From positions 186,001 through 250,000 of the forward strand of contig NZ_ML703269.1 in the NCBI RefSeq assembly GCF_008520305.1: a stretch of DNA of 64,000 bases. The letters run 5' to 3'. Position 1 is the first letter of the stretch. Every line of letters begins with the position of its first letter. A model generated the notes under the pieces. The model did no database searches and had not been told where the DNA came from. It saw nothing but the letters and a program-made list of their open reading frames with translations. The DNA is from Mesorhizobium sp. SARCC-RB16n (GTDB taxonomy: Bacteria > Pseudomonadota > Alphaproteobacteria > Rhizobiales > Rhizobiaceae). Of the stretch, positions 8,706 through 17,776 are shown in pieces. A program made the translations under genes and the position numbers.

Positions 8706-9767
8706 ATGGACCAGCGCGTAAAACCCGCTCCGCATGAAATCCGGCGGGCCCGGACGGAGAATCCGAAAACGCGCGAGCGTGACCTGGCCGCCCAGCTCGG
8801 CGTTTCGAAGGCCGAGCTGGTAGCCGCGCATTGCGGCGACGGCGTCATTCGCGTCGAGCCGCGCGTCAACGACCTTCTGACCGGTCTCGAGGCCGTTGGC
8901 GAGGTCATGGCGCTGACCCGCAACGAAAGCGCCGTGCACGAAAAGATCGGCGTGTACGACAAGGTCGTCACCGGCAATCACAATGCGATGGTGCTTGGCG
9001 AGAACATCGACCTGCGCATCTTCCCGAAAATCTGGGCGCATGGCTTCGCCGTGGAAAAGCGGGACGGCGACGACATCCGCCGCAGCCTACAGTTCTTCGA
9101 TGCGGCCGGCGAGGCGGTGCACAAGGTGCATCTGCGCCCGTCCTCCAGCCTCTACGGCTACCAGAAGCTGGTCGCCTCGCTGGGATCGTCGAACCAGGAG
9201 CCGATGGTCGACATTTCGGGATCCGTTCTCGACGAAGAAAGCGAGGCCGGGACATCGACGGCAAGCCTGGACGATCTGCGTGACCGCTGGGGCCGGCTGA
9301 CGGACGTGCACCAGTTCTTCGGCATGCTTAAGACGTTGAAGCTCAGCCGCCGCCAGGCGGTGCGCATGGTTGGCCAGGATTATGCCTGGCTGCTCGACAA
9401 TGACGCGGTGCGGGCCATGTTCCATCACGCCGTCGAAAGCGAGATGCCGATCATGTGCTTCGTGGGCAACCGCGGCTGCATCCAGATCCATTCCGGCCCG
9501 ATCAAGTCGATCAAGCCAATGGGACCATGGATCAACGTGCTGGACGAGACCTTTCATCTACATCTGCGAACCGACCACATCCATGAGGTCTGGGCGGTGC
9601 GCAAGCCAACCAAGGACGGCCATGTCACCTCGCTCGAGGTCTATGCCGCCAATGGCGACATGATCATCCAGTTCTTCGGCAAGCGCCATGAAGGCGAGGG
9701 CGAACGCGACGACTGGCGGTTCCTGGCCGAGCAGCTGCCGCGCATCCCAAACCCGACGGCAGCCTGA
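8706..9767 (+). CDS. hmuS: Cytoplasmic hemin-degrading/heme-transfer factor HmuS
   Basis: A 353-residue HemS/ChuS-family protein with the two tandem repeats typical of the family (about residues 30-170 and 200-345; repeats carry LGENIDLRIFPKIWAHGF and LDETFHLHLRTDHIHEVW). It has no signal peptide, so it acts in the cytoplasm, accepting heme from the HmuTUV importer for storage or breakdown. It follows hmuP by 24 bp and precedes hmuT by 10 bp, so it belongs to the same operon. Whether it degrades heme here or only carries it is open, since HmuQ is also present. Confidence 0.93.
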   Translation: MDQRVKPAPHEIRRARTENPKTRERDLAAQLGVSKAELVAAHCGDGVIRVEPRVNDLLTGLEAVGEVMALTRNESAVHEKIGVYDKVVTGNHNAMVLGENIDLRIFPKIWAHGFAVEKRDGDDIRRSLQFFDAAGEAVHKVHLRPSSSLYGYQKLVASLGSSNQEPMVDISGSVLDEESEAGTSTASLDDLRDRWGRLTDVHQFFGMLKTLKLSRRQAVRMVGQDYAWLLDNDAVRAMFHHAVESEMPIMCFVGNRGCIQIHSGPIKSIKPMGPWINVLDETFHLHLRTDHIHEVWAVRKPTKDGHVTSLEVYAANGDMIIQFFGKRHEGEGERDDWRFLAEQLPRIPNPTAA

Positions 9768-9777
9768 GGAAAGTGTA

Positions 9778-10686
9778 ATGCGGTTTGTGTCGAGACCGTC
9801 CGCCCTGCGCGGATCGATGATCGGTTCCGCGATCGGCTTTTCCCTGGCTTTCGCCGCGATGCAACCAGCCGGCGCCGCCGAAGGCGTTTCGGTTTTCGCC
9901 GATCCTTCGAAGATCGCCGCCATCGGCGGGTCCATCACCGAAATCGTCTATGCGCTTGGCGAGGAAAAACATCTGGTAGCGCGAGATTCCAGCAGCCTCT
10001 ATCCGAAAGCAGTACGTGAGTTGCCCGATGTCGGTTACATGCGCCAGCTGTCGCCGGAAGGTGTCTTGTCGGTCAATCCGACAGGCATACTGGCATTGCA
10101 CGGCAGCGGCCCCAAGGAAACCGTCGACGTGCTGAAGAAGACGAGCGTCCAGTTTATCGAGGTGCCCGATCGGTACGATCATGAAGGCATCCTCGACAAG
10201 ATTCGCATCGTCGGCAAGGCGCTTGGCGCCGATGCAAAGGCCGAAGCCTTGGCCAAGCAGGTCGACGCCAGGCTGAAGGCGGCCGAGAAGCAGACGGCCT
10301 CGATCAAGGAGCGCAAACGTGTCTTGTTCGTGCTTTCGATGCAGGGCGGCAAGATCATGGCGGCCGGCAGCGACACCGCGGCCAACGGCATTGTCGAGCT
10401 AGCCGGCGGCGCCAACGCCATCGAGGGCTTTTCCGGCTACAAGCAACTGTCCGACGAAGCGATCATCACCGCCAGGCCGGACGTGATCCTGATGATGAGC
10501 AACGCCGGGCCGCCGGTCTCGGACGACGAAGTGTTCGGCAATCCATCCATTGCTTCGACGCCGGCCGGTACCGCGCGCAAGCTGATCCGCATCGATGGCG
10601 CCTATCTGCTCGGCTTTGGGCCACGAACGGCCGACGCCATCCACGACCTCGCCGTGTCGCTTTATGGCGCACAGGTCACGGACTGA
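9778..10686 (+). CDS. hmuT: Heme ABC transporter periplasmic binding protein HmuT
   Basis: A 302-residue periplasmic binding protein of the FepB/BtuF class. The signal peptide ends near QPAGAAE. The first lobe begins with the family signature KIAAIGGSITEIVYALGEE, and the second lobe carries PDVILMMSNAGPP. The ATG at 9778 follows GAGGAAAG just after the hmuS stop; the longer open frame overlaps hmuS and is not used. It delivers heme to HmuU/HmuV. Confidence 0.93.
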   Translation: MRFVSRPSALRGSMIGSAIGFSLAFAAMQPAGAAEGVSVFADPSKIAAIGGSITEIVYALGEEKHLVARDSSSLYPKAVRELPDVGYMRQLSPEGVLSVNPTGILALHGSGPKETVDVLKKTSVQFIEVPDRYDHEGILDKIRIVGKALGADAKAEALAKQVDARLKAAEKQTASIKERKRVLFVLSMQGGKIMAAGSDTAANGIVELAGGANAIEGFSGYKQLSDEAIITARPDVILMMSNAGPPVSDDEVFGNPSIASTPAGTARKLIRIDGAYLLGFGPRTADAIHDLAVSLYGAQVTD

Positions 10687-10691
10687 GCATC

Positions 10692-11789
10692 ATGGTCGAT
10701 CAATCGATCGCCGGCCCGGTGAAGGCGAATGCATCCGAAGGCGATCGTTCCGGTCGCGCCCGCCTCGTCATCCTCTTGCTGTGCCTGTGCCTGGCGATCG
10801 CCGTCTTGCTTTCGCTCACATTCGGGGCGTCGGACGCATCCGCCGTGACCGTCATCGGGGATTGGCTCTTTGGCATCGTTCCCGGCGATGCGGCGCTCAA
10901 CGCGCGAGACAGCCTGATCGTCTACGATATCCGGCTGCCGCGCGTCATTCTCGGCGTGCTGGTCGGCGCGGCGCTGGCAGTATCCGGCGCGGTCATGCAA
11001 GGGCTGTTCCGCAATCCGCTCGCCGATCCCGGCCTGATCGGGGTTTCAGCCGGCTCCAGCCTTGGCGCTGTGGCCGTCGTCGTACTTGGCGGGACCATGC
11101 TGGCACCGTTGGCCGCCTTGCTCGGCACGCTTGCGCTGCCGCTTGCGGCGTTCTTCGGCGGCCTCGCCACCACATTGGTGCTTTATCAGATCGCGACGCG
11201 ACGCGGGCAAACCTCGGTCGCCACCATGCTGCTCGCGGGCATCGCGCTGACGGCACTTGCCATGGCGATGACCGGAATCCTCATTTTCATGGCCGACGAT
11301 CGCCAGTTGCGCGACCTGACGTTCTGGCAGTTGGGATCGCTCGGTGGTGCGACGTGGCCTAAGATCAGCTCCGTCGGACCGATCATCGTTCTGGCACTTG
11401 CGGCGATGCCGTTCCTGGCCCGCAGCCTCAACGCGCTGGCGCTCGGCGAGGCGACAGCCGGCCATCTCGGCATTCCAGTGCAACGGCTGAAATACACGGC
11501 GATCGTCGGTGTCTCGGCGGCTGTGGGCGCGTCGGTCGCCGTCAGCGGCGGTATAGGCTTTGTCGGTATCGTCGTACCGCATCTGCTGCGCCTTCTGATC
11601 GGTCCCGACAACCGCTATCTGCTGCCGGCCTCGGCGCTGCTCGGCGCTTCGCTGCTGCTTCTGGCCGATGCGGTCGCCCGCACCATCGTGGTGCCGGCCG
11701 AGTTGCCGATCGGCATCGTCACCGCCGTCGCTGGCGCGCCGTTCTTCCTGTGGATCCTGCTGCGCAAGCGTGGCGTGATTGATTTGTGA
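10692..11789 (+). CDS. hmuU: Heme ABC transporter permease HmuU
   Basis: A 365-residue FecCD-family inner-membrane permease with about ten hydrophobic segments. The conserved stretch AVSGAVMQGLFRNPLADPGL (about residues 96-115) and the C-terminal GGIGFVGIVVPHLLRLLIGP block are typical of heme, siderophore and B12 importers. It starts 5 bp after hmuT and is followed 26 bp later by hmuV. Confidence 0.95.
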   Translation: MVDQSIAGPVKANASEGDRSGRARLVILLLCLCLAIAVLLSLTFGASDASAVTVIGDWLFGIVPGDAALNARDSLIVYDIRLPRVILGVLVGAALAVSGAVMQGLFRNPLADPGLIGVSAGSSLGAVAVVVLGGTMLAPLAALLGTLALPLAAFFGGLATTLVLYQIATRRGQTSVATMLLAGIALTALAMAMTGILIFMADDRQLRDLTFWQLGSLGGATWPKISSVGPIIVLALAAMPFLARSLNALALGEATAGHLGIPVQRLKYTAIVGVSAAVGASVAVSGGIGFVGIVVPHLLRLLIGPDNRYLLPASALLGASLLLLADAVARTIVVPAELPIGIVTAVAGAPFFLWILLRKRGVIDL

Positions 11790-11815
11790 GATTTGAGACC
11801 CTGGAGGAGTGCTTC

Positions 11816-12608
11816 ATGATCGAAGCGCGCGATGTTTCTGTGGCGATCGGCAAGAAGCGCATTGTCGCCAACGTCGATTTCGAAGTCAGGCCGGGTGAAA
11901 TCTCGGCCATCGTCGGCCCCAACGGATCGGGCAAGACAACTTTTCTCAAGGCGATGTCGGGGGATCTCGCCCATACCGGGCGGATCGTCATCAACGGTCG
12001 CGAGCTGTCGACGATGAAGCCGGTCGAGGCCGCGACCGTGCGAGCGGTGCTGCCTCAGGCAACGACCTTGTCCTTTCCTTTCACCGTGCGCGAGATCGTC
12101 AGGCTTGGCCTTGTCAGTAGCCGCTCCGGCGTGCTGCCCGGCGAGGACGAACGCCTGCCGGAGCGGGCGCTGGCTCGCGTCGATCTCGACGGTTTTGCCG
12201 GCCGTTTCTACCAGGAGCTTTCCGGTGGCGAGCAGCAGCGCGTCCAGCTTGCGCGCGTGCTGTGCCAGGTATGGGCGCCGGTGCTCGACGGCAGGCCGCG
12301 CTATCTTTTTGCTCGACGAACCGGTTTCCAGCCTCGACATCAAGCATCAGCTGATCATCATGAACATCGCCCGCGACTTCGCCAGAAGAGGCGGCGGCGT
12401 GGTCGCGATCCTGCACGACCTCAACCTGACGGCGATGTTTGCCGACCGCATCTTCGTGATGCATCGCGGCCGGTTGGCGGCGACCGGCTCGCCGTGGGAC
12501 GTGCTGAGTGACGATCTGATCGAGAAAGTGTTCGACTGCCGGCTCAAGGTCGGGGTGCTGCCGGCCGCCAACATGCCGTTCGTGCTCCCGCAATCGTCGG
12601 TCAGCTGA
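11816..12608 (+). pseudogene. hmuV: Heme ABC transporter ATPase HmuV, interrupted by a one-base frameshift
   Basis: The first frame, from the ATG at 11816 after GGAGGAG, has Walker A GPNGSGKTT and the signature LSGGEQQRVQLARVL. Just before Walker B it leaves frame. The remainder (FLLDEPVSSLDIKHQLIIMN, then ILHDLNLTAMFADRI) continues in the next frame to 12608. The shift lies at CTATCTTTTTGCTCG: a run of five T at 12306-12310, where four T would restore YLLLDEP. All domains are otherwise intact, so this is either a recent mutation or a sequence error. Without HmuV the importer should not work unless another ATPase substitutes. Confidence 0.85.
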
Positions 12609-12621
12609 TATTCAGCCGACC
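12599..12621. terminator. Hairpin between convergent hmuV and rirA
   Basis: GGTC-A-GCTGA-TAT-TCAGC-C-GACC forms a nine-pair stem with one mismatch, overlapping the hmuV stop. It sits exactly between two convergent genes. It lacks a T run on either side, so any terminator role is tentative. Confidence 0.4.
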
Positions 12622-12640
12622 TCGCACGACGCGACAGGGA

Positions 12641-13102
12641 TCAAGCTGCCGGCGCGCGGCGTTCCAGCAGGTCGATGCCGAGCAGGTTGCGCACATTCGG
12701 CCGCGCCGCCACCAGATCGGCGATCGTGTAGCGGGCAAGCACGGCGAAGAAGGCGTTGAGCGCTTCGCGCAGGGCCGAGTTCAATGCGCAGCTGTCGACC
12801 AGCGGGCATTCGGCCGCGTCGTTCTCGAAGCACTCCGCCATGGCAAAGCTTTCCTCGGTCACGCGCACCACGTCGAACAGGCTTATCGATTCGGCGGCAC
12901 GGCCGAGCCGTACCCCTCCGTTCCGGCCGCGGACAGTTTCTACCAGGCCGTTCTCGACCAAGGGCTGCAGGATTTTGAACAGGAAAAGTTCCGACACCGA
13001 ATAGGCGGCCGCGATCTCCGGGATGCGGCTCAACCGTTCATTGTTGGCGGCACAATACATCAGGATGCGCATGGCATAGTTGGTTTGGCGCGTAAGCCGC
13101 AT
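12641..13102 (-). CDS. rirA: Iron-responsive Rrf2-family repressor RirA
   Basis: A 153-residue Rrf2 regulator with an N-terminal winged helix (MRLTRQTNYAMRILMYCA, then a recognition helix near SVSELFLFKILQPL). It has cysteines at positions 91, 99 and 105, exactly the spacing used by RirA to hold its iron-sulfur cluster. RirA represses iron-uptake genes when iron is sufficient. The start at 13102 follows GAGGATGAG and gives the canonical N-terminus; an ATG at 13126 is also in frame. It is convergent with the hmu operon, which it probably controls. Confidence 0.95.
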   Translation of the reverse strand: MRLTRQTNYAMRILMYCAANNERLSRIPEIAAAYSVSELFLFKILQPLVENGLVETVRGRNGGVRLGRAAESISLFDVVRVTEESFAMAECFENDAAECPLVDSCALNSALREALNAFFAVLARYTIADLVAARPNVRNLLGIDLLERRAPAA

Positions 13103-13223
13103 CTCATCCTCACAAAGCGCTGGCACGCTGCAACCATGCCAGAGTCTAGAACTTTGCCGGCGCGCGGCTTCATCCGAATTTTCGGGTTCACCACACTGGC
13201 CTCGACCGAATATGGCCTATACC

Positions 13224-13238
13224 TTGGAACAATTCCAG
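13224..13238. promoter_or_regulatory. Possible Irr-type iron control element before rirA
   Basis: TTGGAA-CAA-TTCCAG is a near-palindrome resembling the TTAGAA-N3-TTCTAA form of the rhizobial iron control element bound by Irr, with G/C changes in the arms. It lies about 120 bp upstream of the rirA start. The match is partial, so the assignment is tentative. Confidence 0.35.
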
Positions 13239-13257
13239 ACTGGCTTCGCATTATAGC

Positions 13258-13272
13258 TGAATATTCTCGTCA
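13258..13272. promoter_or_regulatory. Candidate iron-responsive operator (RirA box) upstream of rirA
   Basis: TGAATATTCTCGTCA fits TGA-N9-TCA, as does the site before hmuP. It is about 155 bp from the rirA start and about 110 bp before the divergent DUF445 gene. It could mean RirA autoregulation, or control of the DUF445 gene instead. Confidence 0.45.
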
Positions 13273-13379
13273 ACTTTATGTGCGTGGTCGGGCGCGAAAC
13301 CACGGGGATAATCGCTGTCACGGGCATTCTGGCCGCCGAAACACTAAATTGGCTGAGATCGACGAGGAGCGGCCCATCC

Positions 13380-14675
13380 ATGGCTCAATCGGACCAGTCC
13401 CTGGCGCCAGTGCGTTTCGATACTGACGCGGGCGCCAAGCTTTCCGCGCTGCGGCGGACAAAGTTCGTCGCCACAGCGGCGCTGGCACTCTGCGTGCTGG
13501 TCTTCGCCTTGGCCAAGTCCTTCCAGAGCAGCTATCCGTGGCTCGGCTTCGTCGCCGCCTTCGCCGAGGCGGCAACCATCGGCGGCCTTGCCGACTGGTA
13601 CGCGGTGGTGGCGCTGTTCAAACGGCCGCTCGGGCTGCCGATTCCCCACACCGCCATCATCCCGGAAAACCAGGACCGCATCGCCGACAATCTCGGCCGT
13701 TTCATCGAGGTCAATTTCCTGGCGCCGGAACCGGTGCGTGAAAAACTCGCCGAGGTCGATTTTTCGGCGCTCGTCGCCGACTGGCTGGCCGATGCCGAGC
13801 GCGCCACCGGGCTGTCGCGCTTCGTCGTGCGGCTGGTACCGCAGACGCTTGCCGCCGTCGAACAATCCGGCCTGCGCGGTTTCGTCACCAGCCGTATGCT
13901 CGAACAGATCGAAAAGGTGCCGCTGGCGCCGCTGGCCGCCGAACTCCTGTCGGCGCTCACCGACGACCGCCGCCACCAGAAACTGTTCGACGAGTTCATC
14001 AAGGTCATCGGCCGGTTCCTCAACGACGAAAAGGCGCTGGCGACGATGCGCGACAAGATCCGCGAGGAACTGCCGTCGCTGTTCAATCTGTTCCGCGCCG
14101 ATGCCTATCTTCTGAAGAAGATTGTCGCCTCGGCGGGCTCCCTGCTGGATGAGGTGCGTGCCGATCCCAACCACCCGATGCGCGCTGAATTCGACCGTTT
14201 CGCGCAAGGTTTCGTCGAACGGCTGCGCACGTCCAAGCAATATGCCAAGCGAGCGGAGAAAATGAAACGCGATTTCCTTGCCAGACCCGAAGTCCGGGCG
14301 CTGGCCGGCGACATGTGGGAGAGCCTCAGCCTGTTCATCGAGCAGGATGCCAAAGCGCCGAATTCGCTGATCCGGGAGCATCTCGCCAACATGTTCGTCG
14401 AGGTCGGCCGACATCTTGCCGGCGATGCGCACATCCGCGCCGACATGAACCAAGGATTCGTGGTGGCGCTGGCCTCCTTCGTCGAGAGCCAGAAGAGCGG
14501 CGTCTCGAAATTCATCGCCGACCAGGTCAAGCGCTGGGATCTTGCCCAACTGACGCGACTGATCGAGATGAACATCGGCAGGGACCTGCAATATATCCGC
14601 TTCAACGGCATGATCATCGGCGGGCTGGCCGGCATCGTGCTCTATGCGATCGAGTTGCTGCTCCCGGTCAATTGA
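13380..14675 (+). CDS. DUF445 family membrane-anchored protein
   Basis: A 431-residue protein with the DUF445 layout. There is an N-terminal membrane segment (FVATAALALCVLVFALA), a second hydrophobic stretch with AAFAEAATIGGLADWYAVVALFKRPLG, a long soluble helical region, and a closing hydrophobic helix (GMIIGGLAGIVLYAIELLL). The family's function is unknown; it is thought to be an inner-membrane protein. The ATG at 13380 follows GAGGAG; an upstream in-frame ATG at 13278 has no such site. It is divergent from rirA. Confidence 0.88.
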   Translation: MAQSDQSLAPVRFDTDAGAKLSALRRTKFVATAALALCVLVFALAKSFQSSYPWLGFVAAFAEAATIGGLADWYAVVALFKRPLGLPIPHTAIIPENQDRIADNLGRFIEVNFLAPEPVREKLAEVDFSALVADWLADAERATGLSRFVVRLVPQTLAAVEQSGLRGFVTSRMLEQIEKVPLAPLAAELLSALTDDRRHQKLFDEFIKVIGRFLNDEKALATMRDKIREELPSLFNLFRADAYLLKKIVASAGSLLDEVRADPNHPMRAEFDRFAQGFVERLRTSKQYAKRAEKMKRDFLARPEVRALAGDMWESLSLFIEQDAKAPNSLIREHLANMFVEVGRHLAGDAHIRADMNQGFVVALASFVESQKSGVSKFIADQVKRWDLAQLTRLIEMNIGRDLQYIRFNGMIIGGLAGIVLYAIELLLPVN

Positions 14676-14782
14676 TCCGTATCGATCGCCAGCCGTGCGT
14701 TCGAAATGGACACGCGGCGTTCGAGTGCTATTCTCCCGTCGGGGGGGCATCCGCAAACGCGGCAACAGGGGAGAAGACAGTC

Positions 14783-15211
14783 ATGGCCAGACAACCAGAA
14801 TCCGATTCCTTCATGGAGATGTTCGGCAGATTCGGCCGTGACCTGAAGGTGCCCAATGTCGATGTCGAGGCGATCCTTGCCCATCATCGCAAGAACCTCG
14901 AAGCGCTGGAGAAGGCGGCACGGACCAGTGCGGCCGGGGCATCCTCGCTGTTGTCAAGGCAGCGCGAAATGCTGCAGGACACGCTGCGCGAGGTCGCCGA
15001 CATGGCGCAGAGCTACCGCGCACCCGGAAATCCGCAGGAACTCATGGCCAAGCAGACGGAGTTTGCCAGAAAATCCTTCGAGGCCGCGCTCAAGAACGCC
15101 GGTGAGGTGGCTGAACTGGCCAGGAAATCCGGCACCGAATCGATCGACATCCTGCGCGCGCGCATCAAGGAGGCGATGGAGGAGGTCCGCGCCGGTTACG
15201 GGCAGAAGTAG
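14783..15211 (+). CDS. Phasin family protein
   Basis: A 142-residue, largely helical protein without a signal peptide, with the pattern of alphaproteobacterial phasins: HHRKNLEALEKAARTSAAGA, then MLQDTLREVADMAQ, then an amphipathic C-terminal helix (FARKSFEAALKNAGEVAELA). Phasins coat polyhydroxyalkanoate granules. The ATG at 14783 follows GGGGAGAAGACAG; the long open frame beginning at 14315 is antisense-like read-through inside the upstream gene. No PHA synthase genes are nearby. Confidence 0.75.
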   Translation: MARQPESDSFMEMFGRFGRDLKVPNVDVEAILAHHRKNLEALEKAARTSAAGASSLLSRQREMLQDTLREVADMAQSYRAPGNPQELMAKQTEFARKSFEAALKNAGEVAELARKSGTESIDILRARIKEAMEEVRAGYGQK

Positions 15212-15468
15212 ATTCTCATCGGCTGTCGTTACCCCCTCGCCACGGCACGCCGATTCGCGATTCCGCAACCTTGCACATAGTTGCATTAGCGCTACGGCAT
15301 GAGCTCCCGGCAGCCTGAAAGGTCGGAAAATCCGATTTGGCCTGCCATTGTGGGGCAAGGCATGGCACGATTCAGCTCGAATCCGGCGGAACGGATTTGC
15401 GCAGTACGAATTGACAGAGGCCGCCGGTTCGTGGTCCGGAAGCTTTGGAAGCGATCGGGAAAGCAGGA

Positions 15469-15966
15469 ATGACGGAAGTACGGCCTAAAACGCCGCCAAC
15501 CTACGAGCAGCTGAGAACAATGTCCGGACAGGAACTCGGCGTCTCGGAATGGACCACGGTCGACCAGAACCGTATCAACCAGTTCGCCGAATGCACCGGC
15601 GACCATCAATGGATCCACGTGGATCCTGAACGGGCGCGGCGGCAAAGCCCGTTCCGCACCACGATCGCACATGGCTATCTGACGTTGTCGATTATCGGCG
15701 CACTGGCCCTCGAAATGGGGATCGTGCCCGAGAATACGCAGGCCGCCTTCAATTACGGTTTCGACAAGGTGCGTTTCCTGGCGCCGGTCAGGGTCGGCGC
15801 ACGCATCCGCTTGCGCACGACGCTGCTTTCCATGGAAGACCTGGGTCCAGGCCAGTATCTGATGAAGGCAGCCAACACGGTCGAGATCGAAGGCGAGGAA
15901 AAGCCGGCGCTGATGGCTGAAACACTCGTCATGCTTTACGAACGCCGTAAGCGGGCGGGGGCCTGA
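15469..15966 (+). CDS. MaoC-like hydratase (NodN-type hotdog protein)
   Basis: A 165-residue single-hotdog enoyl-CoA hydratase-like protein. The catalytic Asp/His of the MaoC family are seen in TGDHQWIHVDPERA, followed by the hydratase motif SPFRTTIAHGYLTLSII. The length and N-terminus resemble rhizobial NodN and related R-specific enoyl-CoA hydratases, which can feed PHA synthesis; the phasin upstream makes that plausible. A TTG at 15445 is an alternative start; the ATG at 15469 has GGGAA upstream and was chosen. Confidence 0.85.
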   Translation: MTEVRPKTPPTYEQLRTMSGQELGVSEWTTVDQNRINQFAECTGDHQWIHVDPERARRQSPFRTTIAHGYLTLSIIGALALEMGIVPENTQAAFNYGFDKVRFLAPVRVGARIRLRTTLLSMEDLGPGQYLMKAANTVEIEGEEKPALMAETLVMLYERRKRAGA

Positions 15967-16011
15967 ACGGCGGTCCTTTGGGCGGCCCGCGGCCGGCAAC
16001 AGCCAAAAGGG

Positions 16012-16800
16012 TCACGCCATCCCGGACCGTATACGGCCTGCAAAGCGCAGTGAGAACAGCGCGAGCAGCAGCGCAACCAGCGCCAGGGCCGTTGCCGTCT
16101 GAAAGGTGACCTGCATCCCCCGGGCGGCTGAAGCGGAACTCAGAACGTCCTGTCCTGTTCCTTGCCTCGTACCGGCCGATGCAACTGCGAATATGGCGCC
16201 CATCAGCGATGCGCCGGTGATCAGACCGAGATTGCGCGACAGGTTGAGCAAGCCTGATATGACGCCGCGCTCGCCGGCACCGACACCGCTCATGACGGCG
16301 GCGTTGTTGGAGGTCTGGAACAGGGCGTAGCCGAAGCAGGTGACGGTGATTGGAACGACATAGCTGGCAATGCCGAGCTTGGTCAGGGCAAGCGACAGGA
16401 GGAATGTCCCAGTGGCGAGGCAGAGCAGGCCGGCGACCATCATCCTGTGAGCTCCGAAGCGATCGGTCAGCCGCCCCGCCAGCAGCGCTGACAGGGTCGA
16501 GACAAGCGGCCCGGTCGAAAGCGCCATTCCGACCATCGCGGCATCCAAGCCGAGCCCGCGCGACAGGTAGAACGGAGCAACCACCAGGGTTGCCATCATC
16601 ACCGTGGCAACGATCAAGCTCATGGCGAGGCCAGCACTCCGCCGCGGATCGCAGAGGCTCGCGGGTTGGACAAGGGGTGCTTTCGCCTTCGCCTGCGCGA
16701 TGGCGAATACGATGACGCCGATACCGGCCGCGACCAGCAAGCCCAAATTGAGCACGCCGAAATTGCCTCTGCCAAGCGTCAATGCCAGGGCATAGATCTA
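16012..16800 (-). pseudogene. Truncated MFS drug-type transporter (C-terminal half only)
   Basis: The frame encodes about 262 residues with roughly seven membrane helices. It includes the motif GRLTDRFGAHRMMV and the helix pairs found in the second half of 14-helix DHA2-type MFS exporters. It opens directly after a stop codon (TAG at 16798-16800) with IYALALTLGRGNFGVLN, which in full-length relatives follows helix 6 or 7. The N-terminal ~200 residues are absent, and the 80 bp up to the divergent LysR gene encode nothing similar. The only start is a TTG at 16782. It is probably a deletion remnant. Confidence 0.7.
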
Positions 16801-16881
16801 GTCTTGTGCCCGATGCGGCGGAAGGCGCAGCATTTGCATCTTATCCGTGCGTCAAACGCCATATCATGCTATGATAAACCG

Positions 16882-17772
16882 ATGACATTACCCGATCTCA
16901 ATTTGCTGTTTGCCCTCGATATCCTGCTGGCTGAAGGCAGCGTGGCGCGCGCGGCGCGCCGTCTGCGCCTCAGCCCTTCGGCGATGAGCCGGACGCTGGC
17001 GCGGCTGCGCGAGGCAACGGGCGATCCTCTGCTGGTGCGCGCCGGGCGTGGCCTGGTGGCGACGCCGCGTGCGGAGGAACTGCGGCAACAGGTCGGCCGT
17101 GTCGTCCAGGACGCGGAAGTGCTGCTGCGTCCGGCCGAGTTGCTTGATCCCTGGAGCCTGGACCGGATCTTCACATTGCGCACCAACGAAAGCTTCGTCG
17201 AGGAGTTCGCGCCCCGGCTCGTCGCCCGCATCGAGGCTGATGCGCCAGGCGTGCGGCTGCGTTTTGCGCCCAAGTCCGACAAGGATGCGATGTCGCTGCG
17301 CGAAGCGGCGATTGACCTGGAAATCGGCGTTGCCGGCGAAACCGGACCCGAAGTGCGCATTCAGGCGCTGTTTCGCGACCGCTTCATCGGCGCGGTGCGA
17401 GCCGACCATCCCCTGGCCGAGGGCAAGGTGACGCCTGAGCGCTATGCGCGCGGCCGGCACATCAGCGTCTCGAGGCGCGGCCGCGAGAAGGGGCCGATCG
17501 ACGAGGCCCTGGGCACGATTGGCTTGCAGCGGACGGCCGTGTGCATGGTCTCGGGGTTCTCGGCAGCACTTGCCATGGCGCGTGCCTCGGATCTGATCGC
17601 CAGCGTGCCCGAGCGGCATACGGCAGGAGCGCGCGCCGGCATGCACAGTTTTCCGCTGCCGGTCGCTACCGTGGACGTCACTATCTCGATGCTCTGGCAT
17701 CCGCGCTTCGATGCCGACCCGGCGCAACGCTGGCTGCGCGAGTGCGTACGGGAAGTCTGTGCGGGTCGCTGA
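16882..17772 (+). CDS. LysR family transcriptional regulator
   Basis: A 296-residue LysR protein. The N-terminal winged helix-turn-helix is LNLLFALDILLAEGSVARAA to MSRTLARLREATGDPLLVR, followed by a substrate-binding domain. The truncated MFS gene diverges from it, suggesting that this regulator once controlled that transporter. A longer open frame upstream has no ribosome site; the ATG at 16882 gives the standard N-terminus. The inducer cannot be told from sequence. Confidence 0.9.
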   Translation: MTLPDLNLLFALDILLAEGSVARAARRLRLSPSAMSRTLARLREATGDPLLVRAGRGLVATPRAEELRQQVGRVVQDAEVLLRPAELLDPWSLDRIFTLRTNESFVEEFAPRLVARIEADAPGVRLRFAPKSDKDAMSLREAAIDLEIGVAGETGPEVRIQALFRDRFIGAVRADHPLAEGKVTPERYARGRHISVSRRGREKGPIDEALGTIGLQRTAVCMVSGFSAALAMARASDLIASVPERHTAGARAGMHSFPLPVATVDVTISMLWHPRFDADPAQRWLRECVREVCAGR

Positions 17773-17776
17773 CCGA

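Noticed and set aside
12300-12315. Programmed +1 frameshift in hmuV
   Set aside because: The T5 run has no known efficient +1 slip context or stimulatory signal, and HmuV proteins elsewhere are made from one frame; a simple indel is more likely.
13344-14765. 473-residue open frame antisense to the DUF445 gene
   Set aside because: DUF445 membrane segments and family pattern are on the + strand.
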